Positions 55,512 through 63,320 of a stretch of DNA of 64,000 nucleotides are shown here, in pieces. Numbering within the stretch: position 1 is the stretch's first letter; each line of letters starts with the position of its first letter. The position numbers were made by a program, and so were the translations under genes. The notes under the pieces were generated by a model. That model did not search any database, was not told where the DNA came from, and worked only from the letters and a program-made list of their open reading frames with translations. Source of the DNA: Planomonospora sp. ID67723 (GTDB lineage: Bacteria; Actinomycetota; Actinomycetes; Streptosporangiales; Streptosporangiaceae); the NCBI RefSeq assembly GCF_015711605.1, contig NZ_JABTEZ010000002.1, forward strand, positions 1,736,001 to 1,800,000, in the 5' to 3' direction.

Positions 55512-55544
55512 CGGGCCCGGCCGGTTTCCGGCCCGCCGGGCCCG
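55512..55544. repeat. GC-rich hairpin beside the MFS remnant
   Basis: CGGGCCCGGCCGG (55512-55524) faces, after TTT, a nearly complementary arm (55528-55544) with a 4-nt bulge. It marks the point where the MFS homology ends; function unknown. Confidence 0.45.
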
Positions 55545-55686
55545 GCGGAAAACGATCACCTTGCGGGGGCCGGACTATGCTGGAAGCGGCCACCGGCGCG
55601 GTGAAGCAGGAAGACCGCCGGCGGTGGCCGGAATCCCCTTCCCCGGGAGGGAAGCCCGAAGGACACGCGTCGGAGGAGGCCGCCTC

Positions 55687-56226
55687 ATGCTGTACGTCTT
55701 CGGCTTCGAACGGATCGGTGTGGCGGTGAGCGACATCTTCTTCGTCGACCCGAACCCGAACAAGGGTCAGGAAGGAGCTGAGCGCGGCGTCCGCCTGGAG
55801 GTGCGGATGCTGGAGCGGGGACAGCTGAAGGGTTCCATCTACTCGGCACGCCCCATTCACGTCGATCAGCCCATCTGGCGCGTGGATCTGCTGGAATCGG
55901 TCGCCGGGCAGCCCGGAAGCTTCGACCGGGCCCATCACCATCCCGTCTTCACCGGCTGGGACCCGGGCCCGCGGGTGTTCAGCAAGGAGCTGTCGAGCGA
56001 TCCCCTCGGCTGGCTGGCGGGCAGGCTGTCCGAACTGGACGGGGTGCTGCAGGAGGCGGGAATCGACGGTGACGACGTGATCGCCGCCGATGCGAGCCGG
56101 GTCCGGGCGTGCGTTCCGGAAATCCTCGACAGCGTGAACCGGCTGCTGGTGAAGGTCCGGGCCGGAGGACTCGACCGGCCGTCCGGAGAGGAAGCGGCCG
56201 ACAGCATCCGCGAGAGCTGGCTCTGA
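55687..56226 (+). CDS. Hypothetical protein, unrecognised family
   Basis: 179 residues from ATG 55687, with GGAGGAGG about 8 bp upstream. I do not recognise it. It begins with a short beta-rich stretch (MLYVFGFERIGVAVSDIFFVDPNPNKGQEG), contains RPIHVDQPIWRVDLLESVAG and FDRAHHHPVFTGWDPGPRVF, and ends in a helical part (SELDGVLQEAGID, VPEILDSVNRLLVKVRAG). It is rich in charged residues, with no signal peptide or membrane helix, so it is probably a soluble cytoplasmic protein. The HHH cluster could bind metal but nothing shows it. It stands alone between the MFS remnant and the insertion sequence, facing away from the remnant. Confidence 0.75.
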   Translation: MLYVFGFERIGVAVSDIFFVDPNPNKGQEGAERGVRLEVRMLERGQLKGSIYSARPIHVDQPIWRVDLLESVAGQPGSFDRAHHHPVFTGWDPGPRVFSKELSSDPLGWLAGRLSELDGVLQEAGIDGDDVIAADASRVRACVPEILDSVNRLLVKVRAGGLDRPSGEEAADSIRESWL

Positions 56227-56405
56227 TCATCATCCCTGGGTGAGGTGCCCGCTGCGGGTACCGAGGCCGTCTCGCCTCTCCGGGCGCCCTTCTCCCCGGG
56301 AGGATCATCCGTCTTGGCTGGTTGACGACCCTTCCCTTAGGAGCTGTTTGGGGTTCGGATCTAGGTAGGGCCCGGTGGCGGGCCGGCGGCTGGTAGAACT
56401 CGGAC

Positions 56406-56846
56406 GTGGCGCGTTTTGATGTGACGGACGCCGAGTGGGCGTTGATCGAGCCGTATCTGCCGGTGGCGGCCACCGGGCCGCTGCCGCGGCGGGTGCGTGA
56501 TCAGTTCAACGGGATCCTGTGGCGTTTTCGCACCGGGTCCGGCTGGCGTGACGTCCCCGAACGCTACGGGCCCTGGTCCACGCTCTACTCCCGGTTCAAC
56601 GGCTGGGTCAAGGCCGGGGTGTTCCAAGGGCTGATGGACGCGTTGATCGCTGAGGCGGCATCGCGCGGGCAGGTCGGGCTGGAACTGGTCAGCGTGGACT
56701 CCACGATCGTGCGGGCGCATCAAGAATCGGCCGGTCTGGCCGTGGCCGGGGAGACCCTGGATGCGCTGGAGCAGGCCCTGACCGAGGAAAAGGGGGCTCC
56801 GCTATCGGAGCAGCCGCCGGTGCTGCGGGTGATGCGCCTCCGGTGA
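56406..56846 (+). CDS. IS5-family transposase, first frame (orfA)
   Basis: 146 residues from GTG 56406. It opens with the DUF4096-type domain of IS5 transposases (FDVTDAEWALIEPYLPVA, GILWRFRTGSGWRDVPERYGPWSTLYSRF in part) and contains the first catalytic acid, D98 in VSVDSTIVRAH. At 56789-56795 it passes A AAG GGG, matching X XXY YYZ in its own frame. Slipping back one base there enters the orfB frame without meeting a stop. Without the shift it ends at 56846. Confidence 0.9.
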   Translation: MARFDVTDAEWALIEPYLPVAATGPLPRRVRDQFNGILWRFRTGSGWRDVPERYGPWSTLYSRFNGWVKAGVFQGLMDALIAEAASRGQVGLELVSVDSTIVRAHQESAGLAVAGETLDALEQALTEEKGAPLSEQPPVLRVMRLR

Positions 56847-57418
56847 CACCCGGCGCGGACACCTCGTCGGAGCAGGATCGCGCCGCTGCGCGGCGACGCC
56901 GCAGGGCCCGGACCAAGGCCGCCGGGCTCGGCCGGTCCCGCGGCGGGCTGAGCAGCAAGGTCCATGCCGCGGTCGACACCCGAGGGTTGCCGCTGGCCTT
57001 CGTGCTCACGCCCGGCCAGGCCGCCGACTGCCCGCAGTTCATCACCGTCATGGACAAGATCCGCGTTCCCGGTCCGGTCGGTCGGCCCCGCACCCGGCCG
57101 GGCGCCCTCGCCGCGGACAAGGCCTACTCCTCCCGTTCCAACCGTGCTTACCTGAGGAAACGCCACATCAAGGCGGTCATCCCGGAGAAGAAGGACCAGG
57201 CCGCCAATCGCAGGAGGAAGGGCAGCCGGGGCGGTCGGCCCGTCAGTCACGACACCGATCTCTACAAGGAGCGCAACACCGTTGAACGCTGCTTCCAGAA
57301 GATCAAGACCTGGCGCGCTCTGGCGACCCGCTATGACAAGGCCCCGGAGAGCTACGAGGCTGGACTCTACCTTCGAGGTTCGATCATGTGGCTGAAGTTC
57401 CTCACCTCAACCACATGA
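56789..57418 (+). CDS. IS5-family transposase, second frame (orfB, reached by -1 frameshift)
   Basis: This frame supplies the rest of the RNase H-like DDE catalytic core: GGLSSKVHAAVDTRGLPLAFVLTPGQ, the second acid in LAADKAYSS (D238 of the fused product) and the glutamate in RNTVERCFQKIKTWRAL (E294). Joined to orfA by the -1 shift the protein is 337 residues, the normal IS5 length. It could also start by itself at GTG 56843, overlapping the orfA stop, but that product would lack the first catalytic acid. Confidence 0.88.
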   Translation, partial: KGGSAIGAAAGAAGDAPPVTPGADTSSEQDRAAARRRRRARTKAAGLGRSRGGLSSKVHAAVDTRGLPLAFVLTPGQAADCPQFITVMDKIRVPGPVGRPRTRPGALAADKAYSSRSNRAYLRKRHIKAVIPEKKDQAANRRRKGSRGGRPVSHDTDLYKERNTVERCFQKIKTWRALATRYDKAPESYEAGLYLRGSIMWLKFLTSTT

Positions 57419-57451
57419 TCCGAACCTCGAACAGCTCCTAGTGTCGCCGGC

Positions 57452-58024
57452 ATGGCGTTCACCGGTAAGGAGCACGTGTCGCGGCCCCGCCCCGAGGCGA
57501 TGGTGGTCATCGGAGGATGGGCCGCGTTCGCGGCTGCGGCTGCGGCGTGGCGCTGGTTCGCTCAGGACAACGAGTCGCGCACGCCGTACTGGGGCGTGGT
57601 GGCGGGTGTCATCACCGTGGCGATCGCCGTCGTGGTCACTCTGATGATCGTCTGCGGTGTCCGGGCAGGACGCGCCGACGCAGGCGGTTCTCGCGGGAGT
57701 TCCATGCCGGGCCGCCTGCTCGCGGTGGCGGCCTGGCTGGTGGGTGGCCTGTTCGCCTTTTTCGACCTCATCCTGCAACACGACAAGCGCAGCGGAAGCG
57801 GCACAGGCTGCTCCTTCGAGTCGCTGAACCGGCCCGCCCCGGAGGTGGAGGCGCTCGGAGGTCTCCTCGCCCTCTCGGCCACGCCTGCTCTGGTGGTCCT
57901 GCTCATCGCGGCTCGCCGCTCGCGGGTGATCGCGTGGTTGTCACCGGTTCTCATCCTCGGCCTGTACCTGCTGGGGATGCACCTGTGGGAGGCGCATGGG
58001 ACGGAGACAACGTGTTCGTACTGA
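57452..58024 (+). CDS. Four-helix membrane protein of unknown function
   Basis: 190 residues from ATG 57452. Four hydrophobic segments: MVVIGGWAAFAAAAAAW, VVAGVITVAIAVVVTLMIVCG, LLAVAAWLVGGLFAFFDLIL and the pair TPALVVLLIAA / WLSPVLILGLYLLGM near the end. A loop with GCSFESLNRP and the terminal TTCSY give two cysteines that might pair outside. I do not recognise the family. The ATG lies only 13 bp after the IS right end and has no ribosome binding site, so the original start or promoter may have been removed by the insertion. Expression could now depend on the IS. Confidence 0.65.
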   Translation: MAFTGKEHVSRPRPEAMVVIGGWAAFAAAAAAWRWFAQDNESRTPYWGVVAGVITVAIAVVVTLMIVCGVRAGRADAGGSRGSSMPGRLLAVAAWLVGGLFAFFDLILQHDKRSGSGTGCSFESLNRPAPEVEALGGLLALSATPALVVLLIAARRSRVIAWLSPVLILGLYLLGMHLWEAHGTETTCSY

Positions 58025-58225
58025 TCATGGCTTCTCTGCTCCCTGGAGGGGCCGGTGTTCGCCTCCCTCCGGGCGTCGGGCGTCCGGTCGTGATCGTCCG
58101 GGCGGCGAGCCCGGGTGACGGCGAGGAAAGCCGGCGCGAGCAGGGCCGACGCGCTGGAGCGGTACCCGGCCGGAAGGTGCGGACGTGCACGGGCGAACCG
58201 CGGGGACGAGGCGCCGCATTCCATC

Positions 58226-59140
58226 TCACCGCCCGCCCACCCGCGCTCCGACGCCGACGAGGATTTCGCGTAGCCACCGATGCCCCGCGTCGGCCTGGTG
58301 GACCGAGTGGTACCAGAACGCCTCGATGACGGGCACCGCCTCGTAGGGACAGGGCAGGATCTGGAAGTCCTCCAGCCCGGACATCCGCCTGGCCAGCCGC
58401 TCCTGGAGAAGGGAGATGCGCCGGGTGCCGGGGACGAGGAACGGCAGAGATTGGAAGTTCTCCACCACGACCTCGACCCGCGGCTCCACGCCGAGCATGG
58501 TGAGCTGCCGGGCCGCCGAGGCGATCGCCGTCGGACCGCGGAAGGTCACCGCCCACGGAAGCTCTCGCAGGTGGTCCATGGTGATGCCGTCGCGCAGGTC
58601 GGGATGGTCCCGGTCGGCGATGATGACCCACCTGTCGGTGTAGAGGTCCACCGCCGGATGGGCGGAGACGAAGCCGTGCGGCATCAGCAGGCCGTCCACC
58701 GAGCGCAGTGTGGTGTCGATGTCGTCGACCCGCGGGACGTTGATCTGCAGGAACCGCAGCCGGATGCCGGGAGCGGCGTGCTCGACGGTGCGCATCAGCT
58801 CCTTGCCGAGGACGGTCAGTGCGTAGTCGGAGCTGACCAGGATGAACTCGCGGTCACTCGTGGCGGGATCGAAATCGGGCCGGGCGGAGAAGACCCGATC
58901 GACGACGCTGACCGCCAGCGCCGTCGCGTCGACCAGTGAGGCGGCGAGTGGCGTGAGCTCGAAGCCGTTGCCGACGCGCAGGAGAAGCTCGTCGTCGAAG
59001 TGCCGGCGCAGGCGGGCCAGGCCGGCACTGGTGGCGGGCTGGCTGAGCCCGATCCGCTGACCGGCGCGGGTCACGTTGCGTTCCTCCAGCAGCGCGTGCA
59101 GCGTGGTCAGCAGGTTCAGGTCCAGGCTCTCCAGCCCCAT
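58226..59140 (-). CDS. LysR family regulator, NodD-like
   Basis: 304 residues from ATG 59140 (MGLESL), preceded by GGAGAGG; upstream in-frame ATGs lack such a site. The winged helix-turn-helix is LDLNLLTTLHALLEERNVTRAGQRIGLSQPATSAGLARLRRHF (in part), very like NodD and its relatives that sense aromatic inducers. The C-terminal co-inducer domain follows, including DREFILVSSDYALTVLG and ENFQSLPFLVPGTRRISLLQERLA. It lies 161 bp downstream of the catabolic operon on the same strand, and is its probable activator. A small hairpin separates them. Confidence 0.9.
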   Translation of the reverse strand: MGLESLDLNLLTTLHALLEERNVTRAGQRIGLSQPATSAGLARLRRHFDDELLLRVGNGFELTPLAASLVDATALAVSVVDRVFSARPDFDPATSDREFILVSSDYALTVLGKELMRTVEHAAPGIRLRFLQINVPRVDDIDTTLRSVDGLLMPHGFVSAHPAVDLYTDRWVIIADRDHPDLRDGITMDHLRELPWAVTFRGPTAIASAARQLTMLGVEPRVEVVVENFQSLPFLVPGTRRISLLQERLARRMSGLEDFQILPCPYEAVPVIEAFWYHSVHQADAGHRWLREILVGVGARVGGR

Positions 59141-59224
59141 CGGCCTCTCCGGATTCATGCGATGGATGCGCTCATACAACCTATCTGCTTGTCAAATCCG
59201 CAGGCTTGTCCCAGGGGGACGCTT

Positions 59225-59239
59225 CGCCCCTGCGGGGCG
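59225..59239. terminator. Small hairpin between LysR gene and catabolic operon
   Basis: CGCCCC (59225-59230) and GGGGCG (59234-59239) pair around TGC in the 161-bp gap after the FAH gene. A 6-bp GC stem without a T-run is a weak terminator at best. Confidence 0.3.
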
Positions 59240-59301
59240 CCCGTGCCCGGATCCGGCGGGAACCGGGCACGGCAGCGCGGGACGGCCACCGGGGACCGTG
59301 G

Positions 59302-60237
59302 TCAGGGACGGGTGCGCGGGCGTCTGCGGGCCGGCGGCACCGGCACCGGCGCGGTGCCGGGGACGACCGTGTTGGAGACGGTGCCGATGCCCTCCACGGT
59401 GAGGGTGACGGTGTCCCCGGGCCGCAGCGGCGGAGGGTCCTGCCGTCCGTTCCGGCCCCATAGCTCGGCGAGGCAGCCGCCGTTGCCGCAGGTGCCGGAG
59501 CCGAGCACGTCACCGGGGCGCACCCGGGCGCCGCGTGACGCGTAGGCCACCAGATCCTCGAACGGCCAGGCCATGTTGGACAGCAGATCGCGGCCGACCT
59601 CCCGGCCGTTGACCTCGGCCGTCAGGGCGAGCCGCAGGAATCCGTCGGCGTCGCGGTAGGGCTCCAGCTCGTCGGCGGTCACCAGCCAGGGGCCGAGCGT
59701 GGCCGCCGAGTCCTTGCCCTTGCAGGGGCCGAGCCCGACCTGCATCTCCCGGGACTGCAGGTCGCGGGCCGACCAGTCGTTGAAGATCGTGTACCCGAAG
59801 ATGTGGTCGCGGGCCTGCTCGGGGGAGAGGTCGCGGCCCTCGCGGCCGATGACCGCGGCCACCTCGAGCTCGAAGTCCAGGGCGTGGCAGCCGGGCGGGA
59901 CGGGGACGTCGTCGTGGGCGCCGACCATCGCGCAGGGGTTGGTGAAGTAGAAGGTCGGCGCGTCGTACCAGGCGTCCGGGACGCCCGCGGCGCCGCTCAC
60001 GCTGCGGCGCACGCCCTCGACGTGCTCCTCGAAGGTGACGAAGTCACGGACCGAGGGCGGTTCGATCGGCGGGAGCAGCCGCACCGCGGCCAGGGGCACG
60101 GCCGCTCCGGTGTCCGGGACGGAGCCGGTACGGACGACGTCGAGGAGGCCGGTCTCCTCGGGGAAGGGCAGGACGGAGCCGCCGTCGACGACGCCGCTGC
60201 GGCGCAGGCCGAGATACTCGAAGGTCGCGAGACGCAT
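59302..60237 (-). CDS. Fumarylacetoacetate hydrolase family protein
   Basis: 311 residues from ATG 60237. Full-length FAH fold: N-terminal strand domain, then PPSVRDFVTFEEHVEG, DAWYDAPTFYFTNP, the metal-binding acids in LDFELEVAAVIGREGRDLS, and FNDWSARDLQSREMQ with KGKDSAATLGPWLV. The C-terminal part has GSGTCGNGGCLAELWG, typical of FAH/ureidoglycolate lyase-like hydrolases. It should act on the ring-fission product made by the dioxygenase encoded 7 bp upstream. It is the last enzyme gene of the operon. The C-terminus ends in an Arg/Pro-rich tail. A relative lies at the left end of the window (1-518). Confidence 0.92.
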   Translation of the reverse strand: MRLATFEYLGLRRSGVVDGGSVLPFPEETGLLDVVRTGSVPDTGAAVPLAAVRLLPPIEPPSVRDFVTFEEHVEGVRRSVSGAAGVPDAWYDAPTFYFTNPCAMVGAHDDVPVPPGCHALDFELEVAAVIGREGRDLSPEQARDHIFGYTIFNDWSARDLQSREMQVGLGPCKGKDSAATLGPWLVTADELEPYRDADGFLRLALTAEVNGREVGRDLLSNMAWPFEDLVAYASRGARVRPGDVLGSGTCGNGGCLAELWGRNGRQDPPPLRPGDTVTLTVEGIGTVSNTVVPGTAPVPVPPARRRPRTRP

Positions 60238-60244
60238 GACGGGC

Positions 60245-61180
60245 TCAGACCGGCGGGGCGACGAAGACGCCGCGGTCGACATCGTTGAACGACTCCTTGG
60301 CCACCAGCTCGTTCATCGGGTTGGCGGTGCCCCACTGGTCGGTGACCTCGGGCCGGGAGAAGTCGTAGACGTGCGGGTGCCAGGCGTCCTCGTCCAGTTC
60401 CTCCAGCTCGGTGGTGTACTCCACGGTGTTGCCGTGCGGGTCCAGGAAGTAGGAGAAGGTGTTGTCGCCGGCCAGGTGGCGGCCCGGTCCCCAGATCATC
60501 TTCACCCCGGCGCGCAGCAGCCTGCCGGTGCCGTACATGTACTCGTCCAGGCCGCGCAGTTCGAAGCTGATGTGGTGCAGGCTGGCGTGGGGGCCGCGGG
60601 CGATGGCCATGCTGTGGTGCTGGGGGTTGCAGCGCATGAAGTGCATGACCTGGCCCATGCGCGGATGGGCGAGGGTGTCGGAGAGCGCGAAGCCCAGGTG
60701 CGTCTCGTACCAGGCGCGGGTGGCGTCGATGTCGGGGGAGTTGAGCACCACGTGGGAGAGCCGCACCGGGACGGCCTCCTTGGCCTCCAGCCGGCGGTGC
60801 CTGCGCACGGCCACGTCGGCGGAGACCTCGACGGTGCGGCCGTCGAGGTCGAAGAAGCGGAAGCCGTACCCGCCGCCGGGGGTGTCGATCTTCCCGGGTT
60901 CGGAGATCAGCCGGACGCCCGCGACGCGCAGCCGCTCGGCCAGGGCGTCGACGTCGGAGGGGGTTGCGGCGCCGAAGGCGACGAGGTCCAGCCGCTTGCC
61001 GGCGTCCTTGCGCAGCCGGATGACGTACTGCTCAGGGGAGCCTTCGGCGGCCAGGAAGCTGATGCCGGTGTCACCGGCGACCTCGGTCAGGCCCCAGACC
61101 CCGGAGTAGAACTCGCGCTGCCTGTCGTAGTCGGGCACGGCCAGGTCGACGTGGCGCAGGTGGGTGATCAGGCGTTGCAT
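60245..61180 (-). CDS. Extradiol (VOC family) ring-cleavage dioxygenase
   Basis: 311 residues from ATG 61180. Two vicinal-oxygen-chelate domains: the N-terminal one begins LITHLRHVDLAVPDYDRQREFYSG, and the C-terminal one carries the metal triad, His in VRLSHVVLNSP, His in ASLHHISFELRG and Glu in PHGNTVEYTTE, with a conserved Tyr region (EYMYGTGRLLRAG). This is the type I extradiol pattern (BphC/catechol 2,3-dioxygenase), so it should use Fe2+ and O2 to open a catechol-like ring next to the two hydroxyls. It starts 1 bp after the stop of the amidohydrolase gene. Confidence 0.93.
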   Translation of the reverse strand: MQRLITHLRHVDLAVPDYDRQREFYSGVWGLTEVAGDTGISFLAAEGSPEQYVIRLRKDAGKRLDLVAFGAATPSDVDALAERLRVAGVRLISEPGKIDTPGGGYGFRFFDLDGRTVEVSADVAVRRHRRLEAKEAVPVRLSHVVLNSPDIDATRAWYETHLGFALSDTLAHPRMGQVMHFMRCNPQHHSMAIARGPHASLHHISFELRGLDEYMYGTGRLLRAGVKMIWGPGRHLAGDNTFSYFLDPHGNTVEYTTELEELDEDAWHPHVYDFSRPEVTDQWGTANPMNELVAKESFNDVDRGVFVAPPV

Positions 61181-61181
61181 G

Positions 61182-62189
61182 TCAGTCCTCGATCTCGAAG
61201 AGGTGTACGGCGTTGCGTCCGCGGATCGCGTCGAAGGCGTCATCGTCGAGCCCGGCGGCGCGCAGCGCGCCCACGGGATCGTCGGTGCCCATGTCGAAGG
61301 GGTGGTCCGAGCCGAGCAGCACCCGGCCGGGCCCGGCGGCGCTGACGAGGTGGCGCAGCACCGCCGGATCGTGGACGAGGGAGTCGAACCAGAGGTCCTT
61401 GAGGTAGCTGCTCGGCTCGCGGGCGCAGCCGCGCGCGTCCGGGCGCACCCGCCAGCCGTGGTCGGCCCGGCCCAGGTGGGTGGGGAGGTAACCACCCCCG
61501 TGCGCGGCCACGATTCTCAGGCCGGGATGCCGGTCGAGGACCCCGGAGAAGATCAGATGGGAGAGGGCGGCGGCGTTCTCGACCGGCTGCCCGACGATGT
61601 TGGACAGGTACCAGCGGTCCAGCCGCTCGTCGAGGGTGCAGCCGAACGGATGCAGGAAGACCGCCGCCCCGGTCTCGGCCGCCCGCGCCCACAGCGGCTC
61701 GTAGGCGGGGTCGGACAGCTCGCGTCCGGGGGCGTGCGAGGAGATCTCCACGCCCTTCAGGCCGAGCGCCAGGGCGTGGTCGAGCGCCTCGACGGCCAGA
61801 CCGGGGTGCTGGAGCGGGACCAGGCCGAGGCCGTACAGCCGGCCGGGGGCTTGGGCGCAGTGCGCGGCGGTGCCCTCGTTGGCCAGTCGGCAGACCTTCT
61901 CGGCGAGCTCCTCGCCGGCCCAGTAGTGGTAGTGCGAGGGCGAGGGGCTGACGATCTGCACGTCCACCCCGGCGGCGTCCATGTCGGCCAGTCGTACCGG
62001 GACCTGGGTGAGGCGGGCGATGCGCTCGCCCACCATCCGCCCGGAGACCGCCAGGGCGTCGGGGCCGTTGCGGCGGGCGTCCAGTTCCCGCTGGGCCTGC
62101 AGGCCCGGCTGCCCGGCCACGGCCTGCTCGACCTGCGGCAGGATGACGTGGGCGTGCACGTCGACGGTTCTCACACGTGGCGCGCTCAT
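61182..62189 (-). CDS. Amidohydrolase 2 family (ACMSD-like) decarboxylase/hydrolase
   Basis: 335 residues. The ATG at 62189 overlaps the stop of the monooxygenase gene (ATGA). Metal-site residues of the ACMSD/gamma-resorcylate decarboxylase type: HxH in TVDVHAHVILP, His in GAAVFLHPFG, His in IVAAHGGGYLP and Asp in LLGSDHPFDMG. Such enzymes bind Zn2+ or Mn2+ and usually decarboxylate aromatic or muconate semialdehyde acids; some hydrolyse lactones. Its step in this pathway is uncertain: it may act on a C-C fragment released after ring cleavage. Confidence 0.9.
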   Translation of the reverse strand: MSAPRVRTVDVHAHVILPQVEQAVAGQPGLQAQRELDARRNGPDALAVSGRMVGERIARLTQVPVRLADMDAAGVDVQIVSPSPSHYHYWAGEELAEKVCRLANEGTAAHCAQAPGRLYGLGLVPLQHPGLAVEALDHALALGLKGVEISSHAPGRELSDPAYEPLWARAAETGAAVFLHPFGCTLDERLDRWYLSNIVGQPVENAAALSHLIFSGVLDRHPGLRIVAAHGGGYLPTHLGRADHGWRVRPDARGCAREPSSYLKDLWFDSLVHDPAVLRHLVSAAGPGRVLLGSDHPFDMGTDDPVGALRAAGLDDDAFDAIRGRNAVHLFEIED

Positions 62190-63313
62190 GGACGCTGCGT
62201 CACCATCGCGGCGATGCGGCCCATCAGACCGGGCACGTCGGCGTCCGGGACGGGGTTCAGCTGCCAGTCGGCCAGCTGCAGGGACGCCTCGACCACGGCC
62301 TTCACGCGCTCGTACCGGCGGTCCATGAAGGCGTCGAACAGCGCCTGGTCGAGGCGGTCGGCGGCGAGCAGCAGCTCGGCGAGGACGGCGGCGTCCTCCA
62401 GGCACTGGGCGGCGCCCTGGGCGAGGGTGGGCGGGCAGGCGTGCGCGGCGTCGCCGATCAGGACGACGCGGCCGCGGTTCCAGGGGCGGTCCACCAGCAG
62501 CGACTCGAACCAGGTGTAGTTGATGCGGTCCGGATCCGTGATGTCGGCGCGGATCCCGTCCCAGGCGCCGCCGTACCCCTCGGCGAGGGCTCGCATGCGG
62601 GCGGGCTTGTCGGCGTCGGCCACCGACTCGCGGGGCCGGGCCCTCTCCACCAGGTAGGCGTACATGCTGTCCTCGCTGGTGGGGCAGTAACCGGCGATGA
62701 AGCACGGCCCGCCGTAGACCAGGTCGGTGCGCTCGACGTCCTCGGGGCGGCGGGTGTGGATGCGCCAGATGCCCATGCCGGTCGGCCGGGGGGCGGCCTC
62801 GACGCCGATGAGCCCGCGGACCTTGGAGCGGATGCCGTCGGCGCCCACGACCAGGTCGTAGGTGCCGGCGGTCCCGTCGGACAACCGCGCCCGCACGCCG
62901 TCGCCGGTGTCGGTGAGGGTCTCCACGGTCAGGCCGAGGCCGATCCTCGCACCGGACTCCCGTACGGCGTCGGCGAGGATCGCGGCCAGTTCGGGGCGGT
63001 TCATGCCGAGTGTCGCCGGCAGGTCGGCGCCGCCGGTGCGGGCGTCGGGGATCTCGGCGACCAGACGCCCGTCGGGGGTGCGGATCCCCAGGGAGCCGAA
63101 CGCGAAGCCCGCGGCGGCGACCCGGTCCCAGACGCCGAGGTCGCGCAGCACCCGCAGCGCGTTGCCCTGCAGTGTGATGCCCGAGCCGAGCGCGGTCAGC
63201 TCCGGCTTGAGCTCCGCGACGTCGACCGCGACGCCGCCGCGGGCGAGCAGGATCGCCAGGGCCGATCCGGCGGTGCCTCCGCCGACGATGAGGACGTTCC
63301 CTACGGCTGCCAT
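62186..63313 (-). CDS. FAD-dependent aromatic monooxygenase
   Basis: 375 residues from ATG 63313, with GTGAGG upstream; the longer frame lacks support. Class A flavoprotein hydroxylase: dinucleotide motif VLIVGGGTAGSALAILLARGG, the DG motif LVVGADGIRSKVRGLIG and the GD motif VVLIGDAAHACPPTLAQGA. It should hydroxylate a phenolic ring with NAD(P)H and O2, giving the catechol that the dioxygenase opens. It lies 7 bp after the cyclase gene and overlaps the amidohydrolase gene by 4 bp. Confidence 0.93.
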   Translation of the reverse strand: MAAVGNVLIVGGGTAGSALAILLARGGVAVDVAELKPELTALGSGITLQGNALRVLRDLGVWDRVAAAGFAFGSLGIRTPDGRLVAEIPDARTGGADLPATLGMNRPELAAILADAVRESGARIGLGLTVETLTDTGDGVRARLSDGTAGTYDLVVGADGIRSKVRGLIGVEAAPRPTGMGIWRIHTRRPEDVERTDLVYGGPCFIAGYCPTSEDSMYAYLVERARPRESVADADKPARMRALAEGYGGAWDGIRADITDPDRINYTWFESLLVDRPWNRGRVVLIGDAAHACPPTLAQGAAQCLEDAAVLAELLLAADRLDQALFDAFMDRRYERVKAVVEASLQLADWQLNPVPDADVPGLMGRIAAMVTQRP

Positions 63314-63320
63314 GGAGACC

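Larger units (their letters stand above)
56340..57438 (+). mobile_element. IS5-family (IS427-like) insertion sequence, apparently intact
   Basis: 1099 bp. The left end GGAGCTGTTTGGGGTTCG (from 56340) and the inverted right end (to 57438) match at 20 of 22 positions, mismatching only at two. TA flanks both sides (56338-56339, 57439-57440), consistent with the TA target duplication of IS427-type members. It carries two overlapping transposase frames with a canonical -1 slippery heptamer. All three acidic catalytic residues are present, so it may be active. Confidence 0.9.
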
